Shown piece after piece: positions 34,178-42,940 of a stretch of 64,000 bases of DNA. The notes under the pieces are model-generated. The model ran no database searches and had not been told where the DNA came from. It saw only the letters and a program-made list of their open reading frames with translations. The DNA comes from Corynebacterium maris DSM 45190 (GTDB lineage Bacteria; Actinomycetota; Actinomycetes; Mycobacteriales; Mycobacteriaceae): the NCBI RefSeq assembly GCF_000442645.1, contig NC_021915.1, forward strand, positions 992,001 through 1,056,000, in the 5' to 3' direction. How positions within the stretch are numbered: position 1 is the stretch's first letter; every line of letters starts with the position of its first letter. The translations under genes were made by a program, and so were the position numbers.

Positions 34178-35129
34178 AACGCCGGGTCGGCGGGGCGGGG
34201 GAGGGGCCGTCAGTGCCGTGGCCGCGCAACGAGGTCGCGCACGCCACGCCGGCCGTCGTCCCCAGCCCCACAGCGACGGGGATCAACTGCAGGTCGGTGG
34301 TGATGTCGCCGGCGGCGTAGACCCCGTCGACGCTGCTGAGCTGGAAGCCGTTGACCGCGATGGAACCGTCGTCGGTGAGTTCACATCCGAGTTCCGCCGC
34401 CAGGTGCGTGGCCGGCTGGTGGCCGTAGGAAAAGAACACGGCGGAACCGGCGACGAACGTGCCGTCGGTGAGCAGGACCCCGCGCAGATCCCCCGGTTCG
34501 CCGACGAACTTCTCGGCGGCGCCGTCGACGACCTCGATACGGTGCTCGTCGAGCACCTCGCGCTGCGCCTGGTCGAATCCCGGGTCGGAGCTGTCGGTGA
34601 CGATGCGCACGGTACGGGCCCAGTCCAACAGCTCAGCGGCGTAGGCCGGTACGTGGGCGCCGTCGCCGAGAATGATGACGTCTTTGCCGGCGACGGTCAG
34701 CCCGTCGCAGGCGGGACAGTGGTGGACGTCCGTGCCGTAATGTTCGTCGACGCCGATGACCCGCGGCAACTGATCCTTCACGCCGGTGGCCAGGACGATC
34801 CGGGAGGCGGCGACCTCGGCGTGATCGTCGATGAGCACGTGGAATGTGCCGTCGTCGCTGCGACGGATCGTATTCACCGTCCCGTTGTGGAGGTGGACCT
34901 GCGGGTACTGGGCGAGGCCGGCGCGAGCTTCGGACATGAGGTCGGCCGGGGTCACGGGATCGCGGGTGAGCACCCCGTGGGCGTGGTCGGCGGCGCGGTT
35001 GCGGTGTGCGCCGGCGTCCACGACGAGGGTGGAGCGTTGGTACCGGCCGAGCCAGGTGGCGGCGGCCAAGCCGGCGGGCCCGCCGCCGACCACGAGGGCG
35101 TCCACGGTGTCCGGCAGTTCAGGGGTCAT
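34170..35129 (-). CDS. Thioredoxin-reductase-like FAD/NAD(P) oxidoreductase
   Basis: A 319-residue protein with the FAD fold ALVVGGGPAGLAAATWLG, the redox pair CPAC (HHCPACDGL), a divergent NAD(P) fold (DVIILGDGAHVPAYAAELL) and the C-terminal VYAAGDITTDLQLIPVAVG. It is the low-molecular-weight TrxR fold. CPAC in place of CATC suggests a specialised partner such as a mycothiol- or protein-disulfide rather than housekeeping thioredoxin. It overlaps the DUF488 gene by 4 bases, so it is the last gene of the sodC operon. Confidence 0.85.
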   Translation of the reverse strand: MTPELPDTVDALVVGGGPAGLAAATWLGRYQRSTLVVDAGAHRNRAADHAHGVLTRDPVTPADLMSEARAGLAQYPQVHLHNGTVNTIRRSDDGTFHVLIDDHAEVAASRIVLATGVKDQLPRVIGVDEHYGTDVHHCPACDGLTVAGKDVIILGDGAHVPAYAAELLDWARTVRIVTDSSDPGFDQAQREVLDEHRIEVVDGAAEKFVGEPGDLRGVLLTDGTFVAGSAVFFSYGHQPATHLAAELGCELTDDGSIAVNGFQLSSVDGVYAAGDITTDLQLIPVAVGLGTTAGVACATSLRGHGTDGPSPAPPTRRFT

Positions 35130-35680
35130 CGATTCTCTTTCTCATTGTCGGTGGGGTGGGCGGGGTAGCGGACGACGTCGTCGTCGCCGACGACGGCTCC
35201 TTCGGTCAGCGTCGCCGCGGTGACCTTTCCTGCGCCCATGATGTGGCGGACGTCCTCGCCCGCGGCGAGCAGGTGGTCGGCGATGATGCGGCGGTGGCAG
35301 CGCCACCACACGGCTTCGGAGCACATCACGGCGGTGTGCTCTTCTTCGCCGGCACGTCGCAGCCGGCCCAGCGCCTCGTCGAATTCGGCGGACAGGGCGT
35401 GATCTGCGTAGTTGTGGAAGCTGCGGTTGCGCCAGTTGCCGTTGACTTCGAAGGGCACGGTCTTGGACACGGGGCGTCGCCCGGTCAGCGCCTCTTCCCG
35501 GCGGTAGGAGATCCCGGCCTCCGGCAGGCGGGCTGCCAGCACGTCGTCGTTGAAGTGCGGATATTTGGTGGATCCGGGGAGTTTACGCACGTCGACGAGC
35601 GCGGTGACTCGGGCGTCGAGGAGCAGGTCCAGGAACTCTTCCAGGGAGCGGGTGGAGTGGCCGACGGTGAACACGGGCAT
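35126..35680 (-). CDS. DUF488 family protein
   Basis: A 184-residue protein. VFTVGHSTRSLEEFLDLL at the start and VDVRKLPGSTKYPHFNDD are the DUF488 signature. The late VMCSEAVWWRCHRRIIADHL holds a Cys and the conserved His and Arg. The role is unproven; proposed roles include nucleic-acid or stress functions. ATG 35680 is 5 bases after the upstream stop and the stop overlaps the reductase start, so it is embedded in a four-gene operon. Confidence 0.88.
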   Translation of the reverse strand: MPVFTVGHSTRSLEEFLDLLLDARVTALVDVRKLPGSTKYPHFNDDVLAARLPEAGISYRREEALTGRRPVSKTVPFEVNGNWRNRSFHNYADHALSAEFDEALGRLRRAGEEEHTAVMCSEAVWWRCHRRIIADHLLAAGEDVRHIMGAGKVTAATLTEGAVVGDDDVVRYPAHPTDNEKENR

Positions 35681-35685
35681 GGCGG

Positions 35686-36591
35686 TCAGGGCTCCCGGGC
35701 GGGGTCGAGTTGGGCTTGGGCGGCGGCACGCTGCGATTCGTCGCCGGTGTCCAGGACGTAGAGGCCGTAGGAGACCGGCCCCGCCGCGGCCAGTTCGGCG
35801 GCGTGGTCCGCCAGACGAGGCCAGACCCGCCCGCCGCGTCGCCGATAGCGGTCCACGGTCAGGTCGAAGGCCTCCCGGGTGGCCAGGGTGCGGTGCACGG
35901 CGAAGTCCCGGGCCGGGTCGCCGATTAAGGCGGTGGTCCAGTCCAGCACCCCGGTGATGCGTTCGTCCTCGATCATGGTGTGGCCGGGGTAGAGCTCGCC
36001 GTGGGTGAGCACGCTGTGCTCCGGCCAGTAGCTGTCCTCGTCGAGCCAGGCCTTCCACCGGGCGAGGAGGTGCGGGGCGACGGTGAAGGACTCGGACACC
36101 CGCGCGATGTCCGCGCGCCACGCCCGTCGGTTCTGCTCCGGGGTGCGCACGGTCACGCCGGTGGCCAACGCGAGTTTGCGGTCGATGGCGTGCAGGTCGG
36201 CGATCAGCTCCCCGAGGGCGCGCGCGTAGTTGTCTGAGGAGGGATCGACCCGCCAGAGCACCTCGCCCCGCTCGTCGATCTCCAGGCCGGGCTGGCCCGG
36301 GAGCAGGGGGTAGGCGATCAGGTGCCGGCTGTGGACCTGCCAGTCGGGCACGGCCACGGACAGGTACGGCGCGATGAGGGACAGCACGCGGTCTTCGACG
36401 GCGGCGCGGCCCATCACCTCCCGGCGACGGGGAAGACGCAGCACCCAATCTTCGCCGTCGGTGGTGCGTGCCAGGACCACCCGGAAATCCAGCCCCATCT
36501 CGTTGACGCGCAGCGAGTCGGGTCGCAGGTGCAGACCGTGCCGGGAGGCCAGGTCCAGGATGGCCGAGGGATCCGCGTGGTCGGCGTTCAT
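35686..36591 (-). CDS. Macrolide 2'-phosphotransferase (Mph)-like kinase
   Basis: A 301-residue protein. VNEMGLDFRVVLARTTDGEDWVLRLPRR closely follows the N-lobe of Mph enzymes, and GGRVWPRLADHAAELAAAGPVSYGLYVLDTG matches their C-terminal helices. The catalytic loop reads THGELYPGHTMI, so the usual Asp of HGD is Glu, and the metal motif is LDWTTA in place of the DWSEA form. It may be a resistance enzyme, a weakened one, or a kinase with another substrate. The sodC gene ends 15 bp upstream. Confidence 0.8.
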   Translation of the reverse strand: MNADHADPSAILDLASRHGLHLRPDSLRVNEMGLDFRVVLARTTDGEDWVLRLPRRREVMGRAAVEDRVLSLIAPYLSVAVPDWQVHSRHLIAYPLLPGQPGLEIDERGEVLWRVDPSSDNYARALGELIADLHAIDRKLALATGVTVRTPEQNRRAWRADIARVSESFTVAPHLLARWKAWLDEDSYWPEHSVLTHGELYPGHTMIEDERITGVLDWTTALIGDPARDFAVHRTLATREAFDLTVDRYRRRGGRVWPRLADHAAELAAAGPVSYGLYVLDTGDESQRAAAQAQLDPAREP

Positions 36592-36606
36592 GGTGTGGTC
36601 CGTGCC

Positions 36607-37290
36607 TTAAGCCCCGAGGACGCCACAGGCCAGGCGGCTGCCGGCGTCGCCGGTGGACAGGGTGTCTTCGTCGACGCCCTCCGGTGCGTAGCGCTCCGGC
36701 ACGTTGGCGTAGTTGTCGGCGTCGGAGTGGATCATCATGGCCGAGCCGTCCTCGTCGTCCAGGTCCGACAGCGTCAGCCGGTCGGACTGGAAAGTCATGG
36801 AGGCGTCGCCGGACTCCATGACCAGCAGCTGCGGCAGGTCTCCCTGGTGGCTGGGGTGTTCGGCTTCGTCGCCGCCGACGTGGCCGCCGGCGGACATGAA
36901 GTCGCCCGTGTCCTCCGGGTCGTCCGGCGCGGCGCTGTCCGGTTCGCACTCGCCGATGCCGTGGATGTGGAAACCGTAGAAGCCGGGCTCCATGCCGGAG
37001 GCGGAGACGGTGAATTCGAGGGCGCCGTCCTGCTCGGTGACGTCCACAGTGGCCATCTCGTTGCCGTCGGCGTCGTTGAGCGTGGCGCTCAGGTCGCTGT
37101 CCGCGCCGTCGTCGGCGGCCGTGGTCTCCTCCGCCGTCGTTTCATCGGTGACCACCGCGTCGGTGGCGGTGGCGGTGGCGGTGTCCGCATCCTGGTCTTC
37201 TTCGGTGGCGCAGGCGCTGACGGCGAGTAGGCCGGCCGCGCCGACCAGGGCGAAAGCGCTCCGGGACAGAGTGCGGTGTGAACGGTGCAT
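36607..37290 (-). CDS. sodC: Cu/Zn superoxide dismutase lipoprotein
   Basis: A 227-residue protein with a signal peptide ending in SAC and an acidic Thr/Ala-rich linker (to about residue 65). The SodC domain has the Cu ligands GFHIHGIGEC, the bridging and Zn ligands GGHVGG and HPSHQGDLP, the second Cu segment MMIHSDADNY and the C-terminal RLACGV with the disulfide Cys. It would remove superoxide on the cell surface. GAGAGGAA precedes the start. It is first in an operon with mph-like, DUF488 and reductase genes. Confidence 0.92.
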   Translation of the reverse strand: MHRSHRTLSRSAFALVGAAGLLAVSACATEEDQDADTATATATDAVVTDETTAEETTAADDGADSDLSATLNDADGNEMATVDVTEQDGALEFTVSASGMEPGFYGFHIHGIGECEPDSAAPDDPEDTGDFMSAGGHVGGDEAEHPSHQGDLPQLLVMESGDASMTFQSDRLTLSDLDDEDGSAMMIHSDADNYANVPERYAPEGVDEDTLSTGDAGSRLACGVLGA

Positions 37291-37569
37291 GATGGGTTCC
37301 TCTCGGTCGGGATTCTGCGAGTCGCCCGGCCCATGCGCCTGTCGTCGACGTGCCCGGGTCCGGTGTGTCCGCCACGGTACCGAGGCGCTGCCATTGATGT
37401 CGGGAAAGTTATCTCTTCGTTGTCTGCCTACCTGGGAGCACGACGTCGTGAACAGGGGAGATCACCGGATTTGAGGCACGAGGTGAAGGCGGTGAAAGAA
37501 AAACGTCCCGGCACGGTACCCGGGTGTCCTGGTACACAGGGAGGCACCCAATAGATTAAGGAGCTGACC

Positions 37570-37806
37570 ATGACGGAACGCGACGAGATTCGCATCGACA
37601 AGGCGCTGCAGGGCGCGTCCTTCCCGGCCGCTAAGGCTGAACTGCTGGAATATGCCCGGGCGCGTGTCCAGGACAGCCCGAAGACCCTCCATGCCCTGGA
37701 CGCCATTCCCGACCGGGAATACGCCGACAAGGATGAAGTGCTGGAGGCCGTGCCGCACCGCCCGCAGGGCGATGACGCCGCAGGCGGTCGCCACCGCGCG
37801 GAGTAG
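37570..37806 (+). CDS. DUF2795 family small protein
   Basis: A 78-residue soluble protein with AAGGAG before ATG 37570. IDKALQGASFPAAKAELLEYAR and LHALDAIPDREYADKDEVLEAV are the DUF2795 pattern, a small helical domain common in actinobacteria with unknown function. The next gene starts inside its stop codon. The 279 bp upstream, shared with sodC, holds no further gene that I can see. Confidence 0.85.
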   Translation: MTERDEIRIDKALQGASFPAAKAELLEYARARVQDSPKTLHALDAIPDREYADKDEVLEAVPHRPQGDDAAGGRHRAE

Positions 37807-38642
37807 TGGAGCCGCTGGTAGGTAAGGCGGTCCCGCCCGCCCTGCATGTGATGAGCTGGAATATCCGGCGCATCCTGCCGGCCCCGCTGACCCGGAAGGC
37901 AGACCGGTGGGACCGCAGGTCCCCCGGAATGGCGGAGTTGCTGGGCCGCGAAGCGCCCACCCTGCTGGGCGCACAGGAGGCGTTGCCCGAGCAGGTGGAT
38001 TTTCTCCTCCGCAGCCTCGGTCGAAGCTACCGAGCGGTGGGACGCGGCCGGGGCGCCGACGGCGGCGGCGAGGCCTCACCGCTGTTGTACGACTCCACCC
38101 GCCTGAGCTTGGTCAGCAGCGGCCAGTTGGCGTTGTCCGACCACCCGGAACGGGCGGGGTCGAGGTCATGGGGAAACCTCATTCCCCGCGTCGTCGTGAC
38201 GGCGACGTTTCAAGACCGTGTGACGGGAGGGAGGTTTTTCGCCGCCAACACCCACCTCGATCACCTGTCCGCTCGCTCCCGGCGCCGTTCCGTCGACATG
38301 ATCTTAAAGCTGGCGGAGGCCAGCGGTGTGCCGACGGTGCTCACCGGCGACCTCAACGCCGACGCCCGCAGCGACACGCTGCGGGCGCTTGTGGCTTCGG
38401 GCACGCTGGAGGACGTCTGGTCTCTCGCGGCCGATTCCGGCGCGCGGTGGGGGACTTTCCCCAACTACCGTCCACCGCGGCTCGAGGGGCGCCGCCTCGA
38501 TTGGGTGCTCGTTTCTCCCGAGATTAAGGTGCTCTACGCTGCCCACAACCCGCGGCGCTACGCCAACGGGTGGCCTTCCGACCACCTGCCGGTGCACGCC
38601 GTACTGATTCCACCCGAAGGTTCCGCCGTCGATGATCGATAA
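37806..38642 (+). CDS. Endonuclease/exonuclease/phosphatase family protein
   Basis: A 278-residue protein starting at a GTG that overlaps the upstream TAG. The EEP order is visible: HVMSWNIRR (Asn), LLGAQEAL (metal Glu), FAANTHLDHL (His), LTGDLNADA (Asp/Asn pair), LDWVLVSP and WPSDHLPVHAV (terminal Asp-His). All catalytic residues appear present. Such enzymes cleave DNA, inositol phosphates or lipids; there is no signal peptide. It overlaps the next gene by 11 bases. Confidence 0.88.
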   Translation: MEPLVGKAVPPALHVMSWNIRRILPAPLTRKADRWDRRSPGMAELLGREAPTLLGAQEALPEQVDFLLRSLGRSYRAVGRGRGADGGGEASPLLYDSTRLSLVSSGQLALSDHPERAGSRSWGNLIPRVVVTATFQDRVTGGRFFAANTHLDHLSARSRRRSVDMILKLAEASGVPTVLTGDLNADARSDTLRALVASGTLEDVWSLAADSGARWGTFPNYRPPRLEGRRLDWVLVSPEIKVLYAAHNPRRYANGWPSDHLPVHAVLIPPEGSAVDDR

Positions 38643-39249
38643 TTTCCTCCGTCCGCCGCGCGGCACGCTTGAGCATCTGGCGGACGCGTTACGCCTCCTC
38701 GGCCTGGCGGGAGTAGTCGCCGCGGCGCTGTTTCTGGAGTGGACGGACGTCGGCATCTTGGCGTTTACTTTGCCCGGCCTGCTGTTGGCGCGGTTCATCG
38801 GAATGGTGGCGTGGGGCGATATCGTCGTCTCCGTCGTGCTGCTGATCGCCGCATGGAGCAACGTTTTCGATCTGTATACCACGGTGCCGGGTTGGGACAA
38901 CGTCGTGCATTTCTTCTGCGCGGGTATGCTGTCGGTGGTGTGTTATCTGCTGTTGGCGCAATGGGGGATCGTGCCGGTTCTTTCCGCCGGCTGGGACCGG
39001 TCGTCCGTGGCCGCAGTGGTGCTCACCACCACTTTCGGGCTGGCGCTGGGGGCGTTGTGGGAAATGGTCGAGTGGGTGGGCGTCACCTACGTCACGCCCG
39101 ACATCTTCGTCACCTACGAGGACACGATCGGTGACATGGCGATAGGCGGGTTGGGGGCGTTGGTGATGGGTCTGGTGGCGGCGCGCACGCCGTTACTGCG
39201 GACGGATCAGCGCGGACGTCAAGTGGAGCGGGCCCGGGAGAGCCACTGA
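38632..39249 (+). CDS. YjdF/DUF2238-like integral membrane protein
   Basis: A 205-residue protein with about five or six helices. The motifs WDNVVHFFCAGML, LGALWEMVEWVGV and YEDTIGDMAIGGLGAL are typical of the DUF2238/YjdF group, whose function is unknown. The start overlaps the EEP gene, making a three-gene unit with DUF2795. Confidence 0.82.
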   Translation: MIDNFLRPPRGTLEHLADALRLLGLAGVVAAALFLEWTDVGILAFTLPGLLLARFIGMVAWGDIVVSVVLLIAAWSNVFDLYTTVPGWDNVVHFFCAGMLSVVCYLLLAQWGIVPVLSAGWDRSSVAAVVLTTTFGLALGALWEMVEWVGVTYVTPDIFVTYEDTIGDMAIGGLGALVMGLVAARTPLLRTDQRGRQVERARESH

Positions 39250-39342
39250 CGTGGAGATGTGCGTCAACGCTTCCGGTCGATGGCTACGCGGCAGGGGCCA
39301 GGAACAGGGGCCAAGAGGAGGAAGCGATGCGCCCCTGGAACC

Positions 39343-39792
39343 TCAGGTGAGGACCCCTCGTCTGTGCATTGTCCAACAATACCAAGCGAAGAGTGCCGTC
39401 ACGAGGCCAATTCCGATGTCGAACCACGCGATCGCCGCGCCGAGTGCCGCCCATCGGTCGAAGAAGGCGAAAGTCACCGCGAGAACCACTATCTGAGCTG
39501 CAGCTGAGATCACCGCGGCGGGAACCGCCCAACGGCTGCGGGCAAGCAAGAGCAGGGGAGCCGTCAAGCCTCCGAGGATGTTGAGTGTCCAGACGAGACG
39601 GAGCAGAAGCGGGTAGTCGGTGAAGTACGCGACCCCCTCCGTTCCGAACTGCGCCTGCATGTACTCGGTGTCGCCCACCAGGAGCAGGAGATAGTCACGG
39701 GCCCCGCCGAGGTAGAGGGCGAACACGGCGATGGCCACCACCCACAGGTGCCAAGGGCGAGGTGCGCGATGTCTCTGGGTCTGACCGCTCAC
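39343..39792 (-). CDS. Four-helix membrane protein of unknown function
   Basis: A 149-residue protein. GTG 39792 has GGAGG four bases upstream, which decides the start. Four hydrophobic helices are predicted (LWVVAIAVFALYLGG, LLLRLVWTLNILGGL, AAVISAAAQIVVLAV, IAWFDIGIGLVTALF). An acidic loop (GDTEYMQAQFGTEGVAYFTDYP) lies between the first two. No family recognised. Confidence 0.72.
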   Translation of the reverse strand: MSGQTQRHRAPRPWHLWVVAIAVFALYLGGARDYLLLLVGDTEYMQAQFGTEGVAYFTDYPLLLRLVWTLNILGGLTAPLLLLARSRWAVPAAVISAAAQIVVLAVTFAFFDRWAALGAAIAWFDIGIGLVTALFAWYCWTMHRRGVLT

Positions 39793-39878
39793 TGATCCTC
39801 CGATCCGTCGATGCGCGCGTGAAACAAGTTCAAGGAACTCCACGGTAACGCGGCTGAAAATTTCGCCGGATAATCCGA

Positions 39879-39915
39879 CCACCCCCATATACCCCCACGG
39901 GTATAAAAGGGGTGG
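39879..39915 (+). promoter_or_regulatory. Large G/C-rich dyad overlapping the MFS promoter (CsoR-like)
   Basis: An inner exact dyad ATACCC-CCAC-GGGTAT is nested in outer arms CCACCCC and GGGGTGG, with a one-base length difference between the sides. The TATAAA at 39902-39907 would be the -10 hexamer. Runs of C and G around TA-rich centres are typical of CsoR/RcnR-family operators, so metal- or sulfide-responsive repression is possible. Confidence 0.6.
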
Positions 39916-39936
39916 TTTTTATTGTTAAATGAAATC

Positions 39937-41202
39937 ATGTTCAATAAGGCGAATTCCCCCTCCACCCCGACTCAGCCCGTCCCTGCCGGCGCGGCCACGA
40001 GGGCCGTGATCCCGCCCATCATCCTGGGCGTGCTCGCGCTCGTGTCCGCCGTCGAGCCCTTATCGATCAACATGTACCTGTCCGGCTTGCCGCAGCTCGG
40101 CCGTGATTTGGGGATCAGTCAGGCCGGAGCACAACTGACCCTGACCTTCTTCTTGGTCGGCATGGCCGTCGGCCAGCTGGTCACCGGGCCGATGTCCGAC
40201 GCCCGCGGACGGCGCGGATTGTTCCGCGGCGGCGTCGCCCTGCTGGTGATCGCGACCGTGGCCAGCGCCCTGGCCACCCAGGCATGGATGCTGTTTCTCG
40301 CCCGATTCCTGATGGGCGCGGCCGGCGGAACCGCCGTGGTGTTGGCGCGCGCCGTGGCCGGCGACCTGGCGAAAGGCCCTGAACTGGCGCGAGTGTTCTC
40401 GCTGTTGCAGCTGCTCACCGGCGCAGCGCCTGTGGTGGGGCCGATCATCGGCGGTCTAGTCGTCGACGGCGTCGGCTGGCGCGGTGTGTTCTGGGTGCTG
40501 GCCGCACTGAACCTCGTCATGGCGATCGGCGTGTGGCTGGCCATCCCGGAGACCCTGCCCCACGAGGAGCGTTCCAGCGGCGGGCCGCGCCGCTTGTCCT
40601 CCGCGATCGGGCTATTGCTGCGCGACCGAGCCTACGTCGGCTTCACCGTGGGATTCATCTTCAGCTTCTCCACGATGTTCGCCTACGTTTCCGCCTCCCC
40701 ATTCTTGCTGCAGGACTACTACGGTTTCACCCCGGTGCAGTACTCGATCATCTTCGCCGTCAACACGACCGGCATGTTCCTCGTCGCGCTGCTCAATGCC
40801 CGCCTGGTGCGCCGGATCGGGGCACTGCCGCTGGCCAAGATCGGCAACGTCGTTTTGCTCACCGCCGTCCTCTACCTCGTCGTGGTCTCGCTTCTCGACG
40901 CCTCCCGCTGGTTCCTGCTCGTCGGCCTCTTCGTCGTGGTCGCCTCCATGGGCGTGAACTTCGCCAACAACTCCGCCCTGGCGATCTCCCGGGCGGGCGC
41001 GCTGACCGGATCCGCCTCGGCCTTCATGGGGGCGGGCCAGTTCATCGTGGCCGGCCTGCTCTCCCCGCTGGTGGCTTTGGCCGCCTCCCTGGGACTCTCC
41101 TCACCGGTCTCGATGACCGTCGTCATGCTGGCTACCGCGCTGCTGGCCGCCGCCGGGGTGTGGGGCGGCGCGAAGGCGTTGAAACGGGAGCCCGCGCAGT
41201 AA
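39937..41202 (+). CDS. Bcr/CflA-type MFS multidrug exporter
   Basis: A 421-residue, 12-helix MFS protein. The early SINMYLSGLPQLGRDLGIS, GPMSDARGRRGLF (motif A loop) and the proline/glycine-rich APVVGPIIGGLVVDGVGWRGVFW (motif C, antiporter signature) define the drug:proton antiporter group. ATG 39937 is preferred to a TTG at 39922; no clear ribosome site is visible for either, so translation may be leaderless. The promoter overlaps a G/C-rich dyad. Confidence 0.9.
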   Translation: MFNKANSPSTPTQPVPAGAATRAVIPPIILGVLALVSAVEPLSINMYLSGLPQLGRDLGISQAGAQLTLTFFLVGMAVGQLVTGPMSDARGRRGLFRGGVALLVIATVASALATQAWMLFLARFLMGAAGGTAVVLARAVAGDLAKGPELARVFSLLQLLTGAAPVVGPIIGGLVVDGVGWRGVFWVLAALNLVMAIGVWLAIPETLPHEERSSGGPRRLSSAIGLLLRDRAYVGFTVGFIFSFSTMFAYVSASPFLLQDYYGFTPVQYSIIFAVNTTGMFLVALLNARLVRRIGALPLAKIGNVVLLTAVLYLVVVSLLDASRWFLLVGLFVVVASMGVNFANNSALAISRAGALTGSASAFMGAGQFIVAGLLSPLVALAASLGLSSPVSMTVVMLATALLAAAGVWGGAKALKREPAQ

Positions 41203-41264
41203 TTTCTTCTCTCCGCCCCTGCGTGGGAGACTGAGCGAATACTCAGAATAATGCCAGGAGGTTC

Positions 41265-42314
41265 ATGGTGAAGGTGCGGCGTTGGCTCACGGCTTCGGCG
41301 GCGGTTATGACGATGGCGCTGACTGCCGTCGCCTGCGGCCCGGCGGAAGAGACCACATCGGGACAGGAGGCGGTGTCCGATACGACGTCCGTCACTGCGG
41401 AGGTGGAGACCCACACATCCACCGTCTCCTCGACGGAAGGGGACGCCGTCGAAGAGGCTCCCGCTGAAGAAGAGGTCGGCGAAGCCGCGGAGACGCTGGA
41501 GACTTTGGCGGTCAAGGGACGAGCTCCGCGGACCGGTTACGACCGCGATCAATTCGGCCCGGCCTGGGCCGACGTCGACCACAACGGCTGTGACACCCGC
41601 AACGACATCCTCGAACGGGACCTGTCTGACGTCACCCACCGTCCCGGCACGCAGGACTGCATCGTCACCAGCGGCGTGCTCCAGGACCCGTTCACCGGCG
41701 CCGAAATCCAGTTCGTCCGCGGCCAGGACACCTCGTCGGCCGTCCAGATCGATCACGTCGTCGCCTTGTCCGACGCCTGGCAGAAGGGCGCCCAGCAGCT
41801 CGACGAGGAAACGCGCCGCCAGTTCTCCAACGACCCGCTCAACCTGTTGGCCGTCGACGGCCCCTCGAATTCGCAGAAGGGTGACGGCGACGCCGCGACC
41901 TGGCTGCCGCCGAACCGGGCGTTCCGCTGCGATTACGTCGCCCGCCAGATCGCCGTCAAGGCCCGCTACGCGCTCTGGGTGACCCCGGCGGAAAAGGACG
42001 CCATGCACGACGTGCTGGGCACCTGCCCCGGTCATCCGCTCCCGGACGAGGTCAGCGCCTTGAACTACACCGAGCCCTGGCCGGACGTGATCCCGCCGCT
42101 CGAGGAGGAACCCGCCCCGGCGGCGCCCCCCGCTGAGATTCCCGCGGAGGAGGCGCCCGCTGAGGTCGCGTCCCTCGGCGGCGGCACCGACCCGCACTTC
42201 GGCACGTGCCGTGAGGCCATCGCCGCAGGCTACGGCCCGTACACGCAAGGAATCCACGAAGAATACGGCTGGTACCGCGACGGCGACGGCGACGGCGTCA
42301 CCTGCGAGCGCTGA
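41265..42314 (+). CDS. Secreted lipoprotein nuclease: DUF1524 HNH plus Excalibur domain
   Basis: A 349-residue protein with a lipobox (VAC), an acidic Thr/Glu-rich linker, then an HNH-type nuclease of the DUF1524 group (QIDHVVALSDAWQKGA, with the Asn-rich NDPLNLLAVDGPSNSQKGDG), a Pro/Ala/Glu hinge, and a C-terminal Excalibur calcium-binding domain (CREAIAAGYGPY to DGDGDGVTCE). AGGAGG lies 4-7 bases before ATG 41265/GTG 41268. It probably degrades extracellular DNA at the cell surface. Confidence 0.88.
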   Translation: MVKVRRWLTASAAVMTMALTAVACGPAEETTSGQEAVSDTTSVTAEVETHTSTVSSTEGDAVEEAPAEEEVGEAAETLETLAVKGRAPRTGYDRDQFGPAWADVDHNGCDTRNDILERDLSDVTHRPGTQDCIVTSGVLQDPFTGAEIQFVRGQDTSSAVQIDHVVALSDAWQKGAQQLDEETRRQFSNDPLNLLAVDGPSNSQKGDGDAATWLPPNRAFRCDYVARQIAVKARYALWVTPAEKDAMHDVLGTCPGHPLPDEVSALNYTEPWPDVIPPLEEEPAPAAPPAEIPAEEAPAEVASLGGGTDPHFGTCREAIAAGYGPYTQGIHEEYGWYRDGDGDGVTCER

Positions 42315-42356
42315 CCCGGCACGAATCCCGGGGCGTAGCCCGGTACAGTCCGGGGC

Positions 42357-42940
42357 ATGGGGCAGGGAGACGACCCGCCGCGGGCGGGGCAATTGACAGT
42401 GATCACGGGCCCGATGTTTGCGGGGAAAACCAGTGCGCTGCTGCGTAACATCACCCGGGAGAAGCGTCGACGTCGGAAAGTCCTGGCCGTCACGCACCGC
42501 CTCGACGACCGCTTCGGCGTCGGGTTGATCGCCTCCCACGACCGGCTGAGCGTCGACGCCGTCGCGTTGGGTGGGGCGGAGGAGCTCCGGGAGCATTTCT
42601 TCGCCGCCTCCGCCCGTCCGGACGTGGTCGCGCTCGATGAGGCGCAGTTCTTCGGGCCCGGGCTCTCACCCGTCGTCGCAGAGATCCTGCGGGCGGGCAC
42701 GGACGTGGACGTCGCCGGGCTATGTCAGGACCACGGCGGCCACCCCTTCGAACCGGTGGCCACGCTGATGACGCAGGCGGAAGACGTCATAAAACTCGTC
42801 GCCACCTGCGCGATCTGCGGCGCGGCGGCGGTCCACCAACAGCTGATCGACGATCGCCCCGCCCCTCCGGGCCGCTCGTCGGCGGAGCGGAACTCTACGA
42901 GCCCCGCTGCCGCGCCCATTTCCCCGGGCTGTACTGCTAG
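42357..42940 (+). pseudogene. tdk: Thymidine kinase (type II) with a C-terminal frameshift
   Basis: The first 170 or so residues are a normal type II thymidine kinase: VITGPMFAGKTSALLRN (P-loop), VVALDEAQFF and the first zinc pair TCAICG. After about base 42860 the frame loses homology and would end at 42965. The expected tail (PLVGGAELYEPRCRAHF, with the second zinc pair) is present in the -1 frame and ends at TAG 42938-42940. A one-base loss in a C-run at about 42857-42869 explains this. It may be a sequencing error, a true lesion or, less likely, programmed shifting. Confidence 0.85.

Noticed and set aside
35126..36949. Long form (607 codons) of the DUF488 gene
   Set aside because: The N-terminal extension is antisense-type Arg/Pro-rich sequence overlapping the mph-like gene in another frame; conserved sequence begins at 35680.
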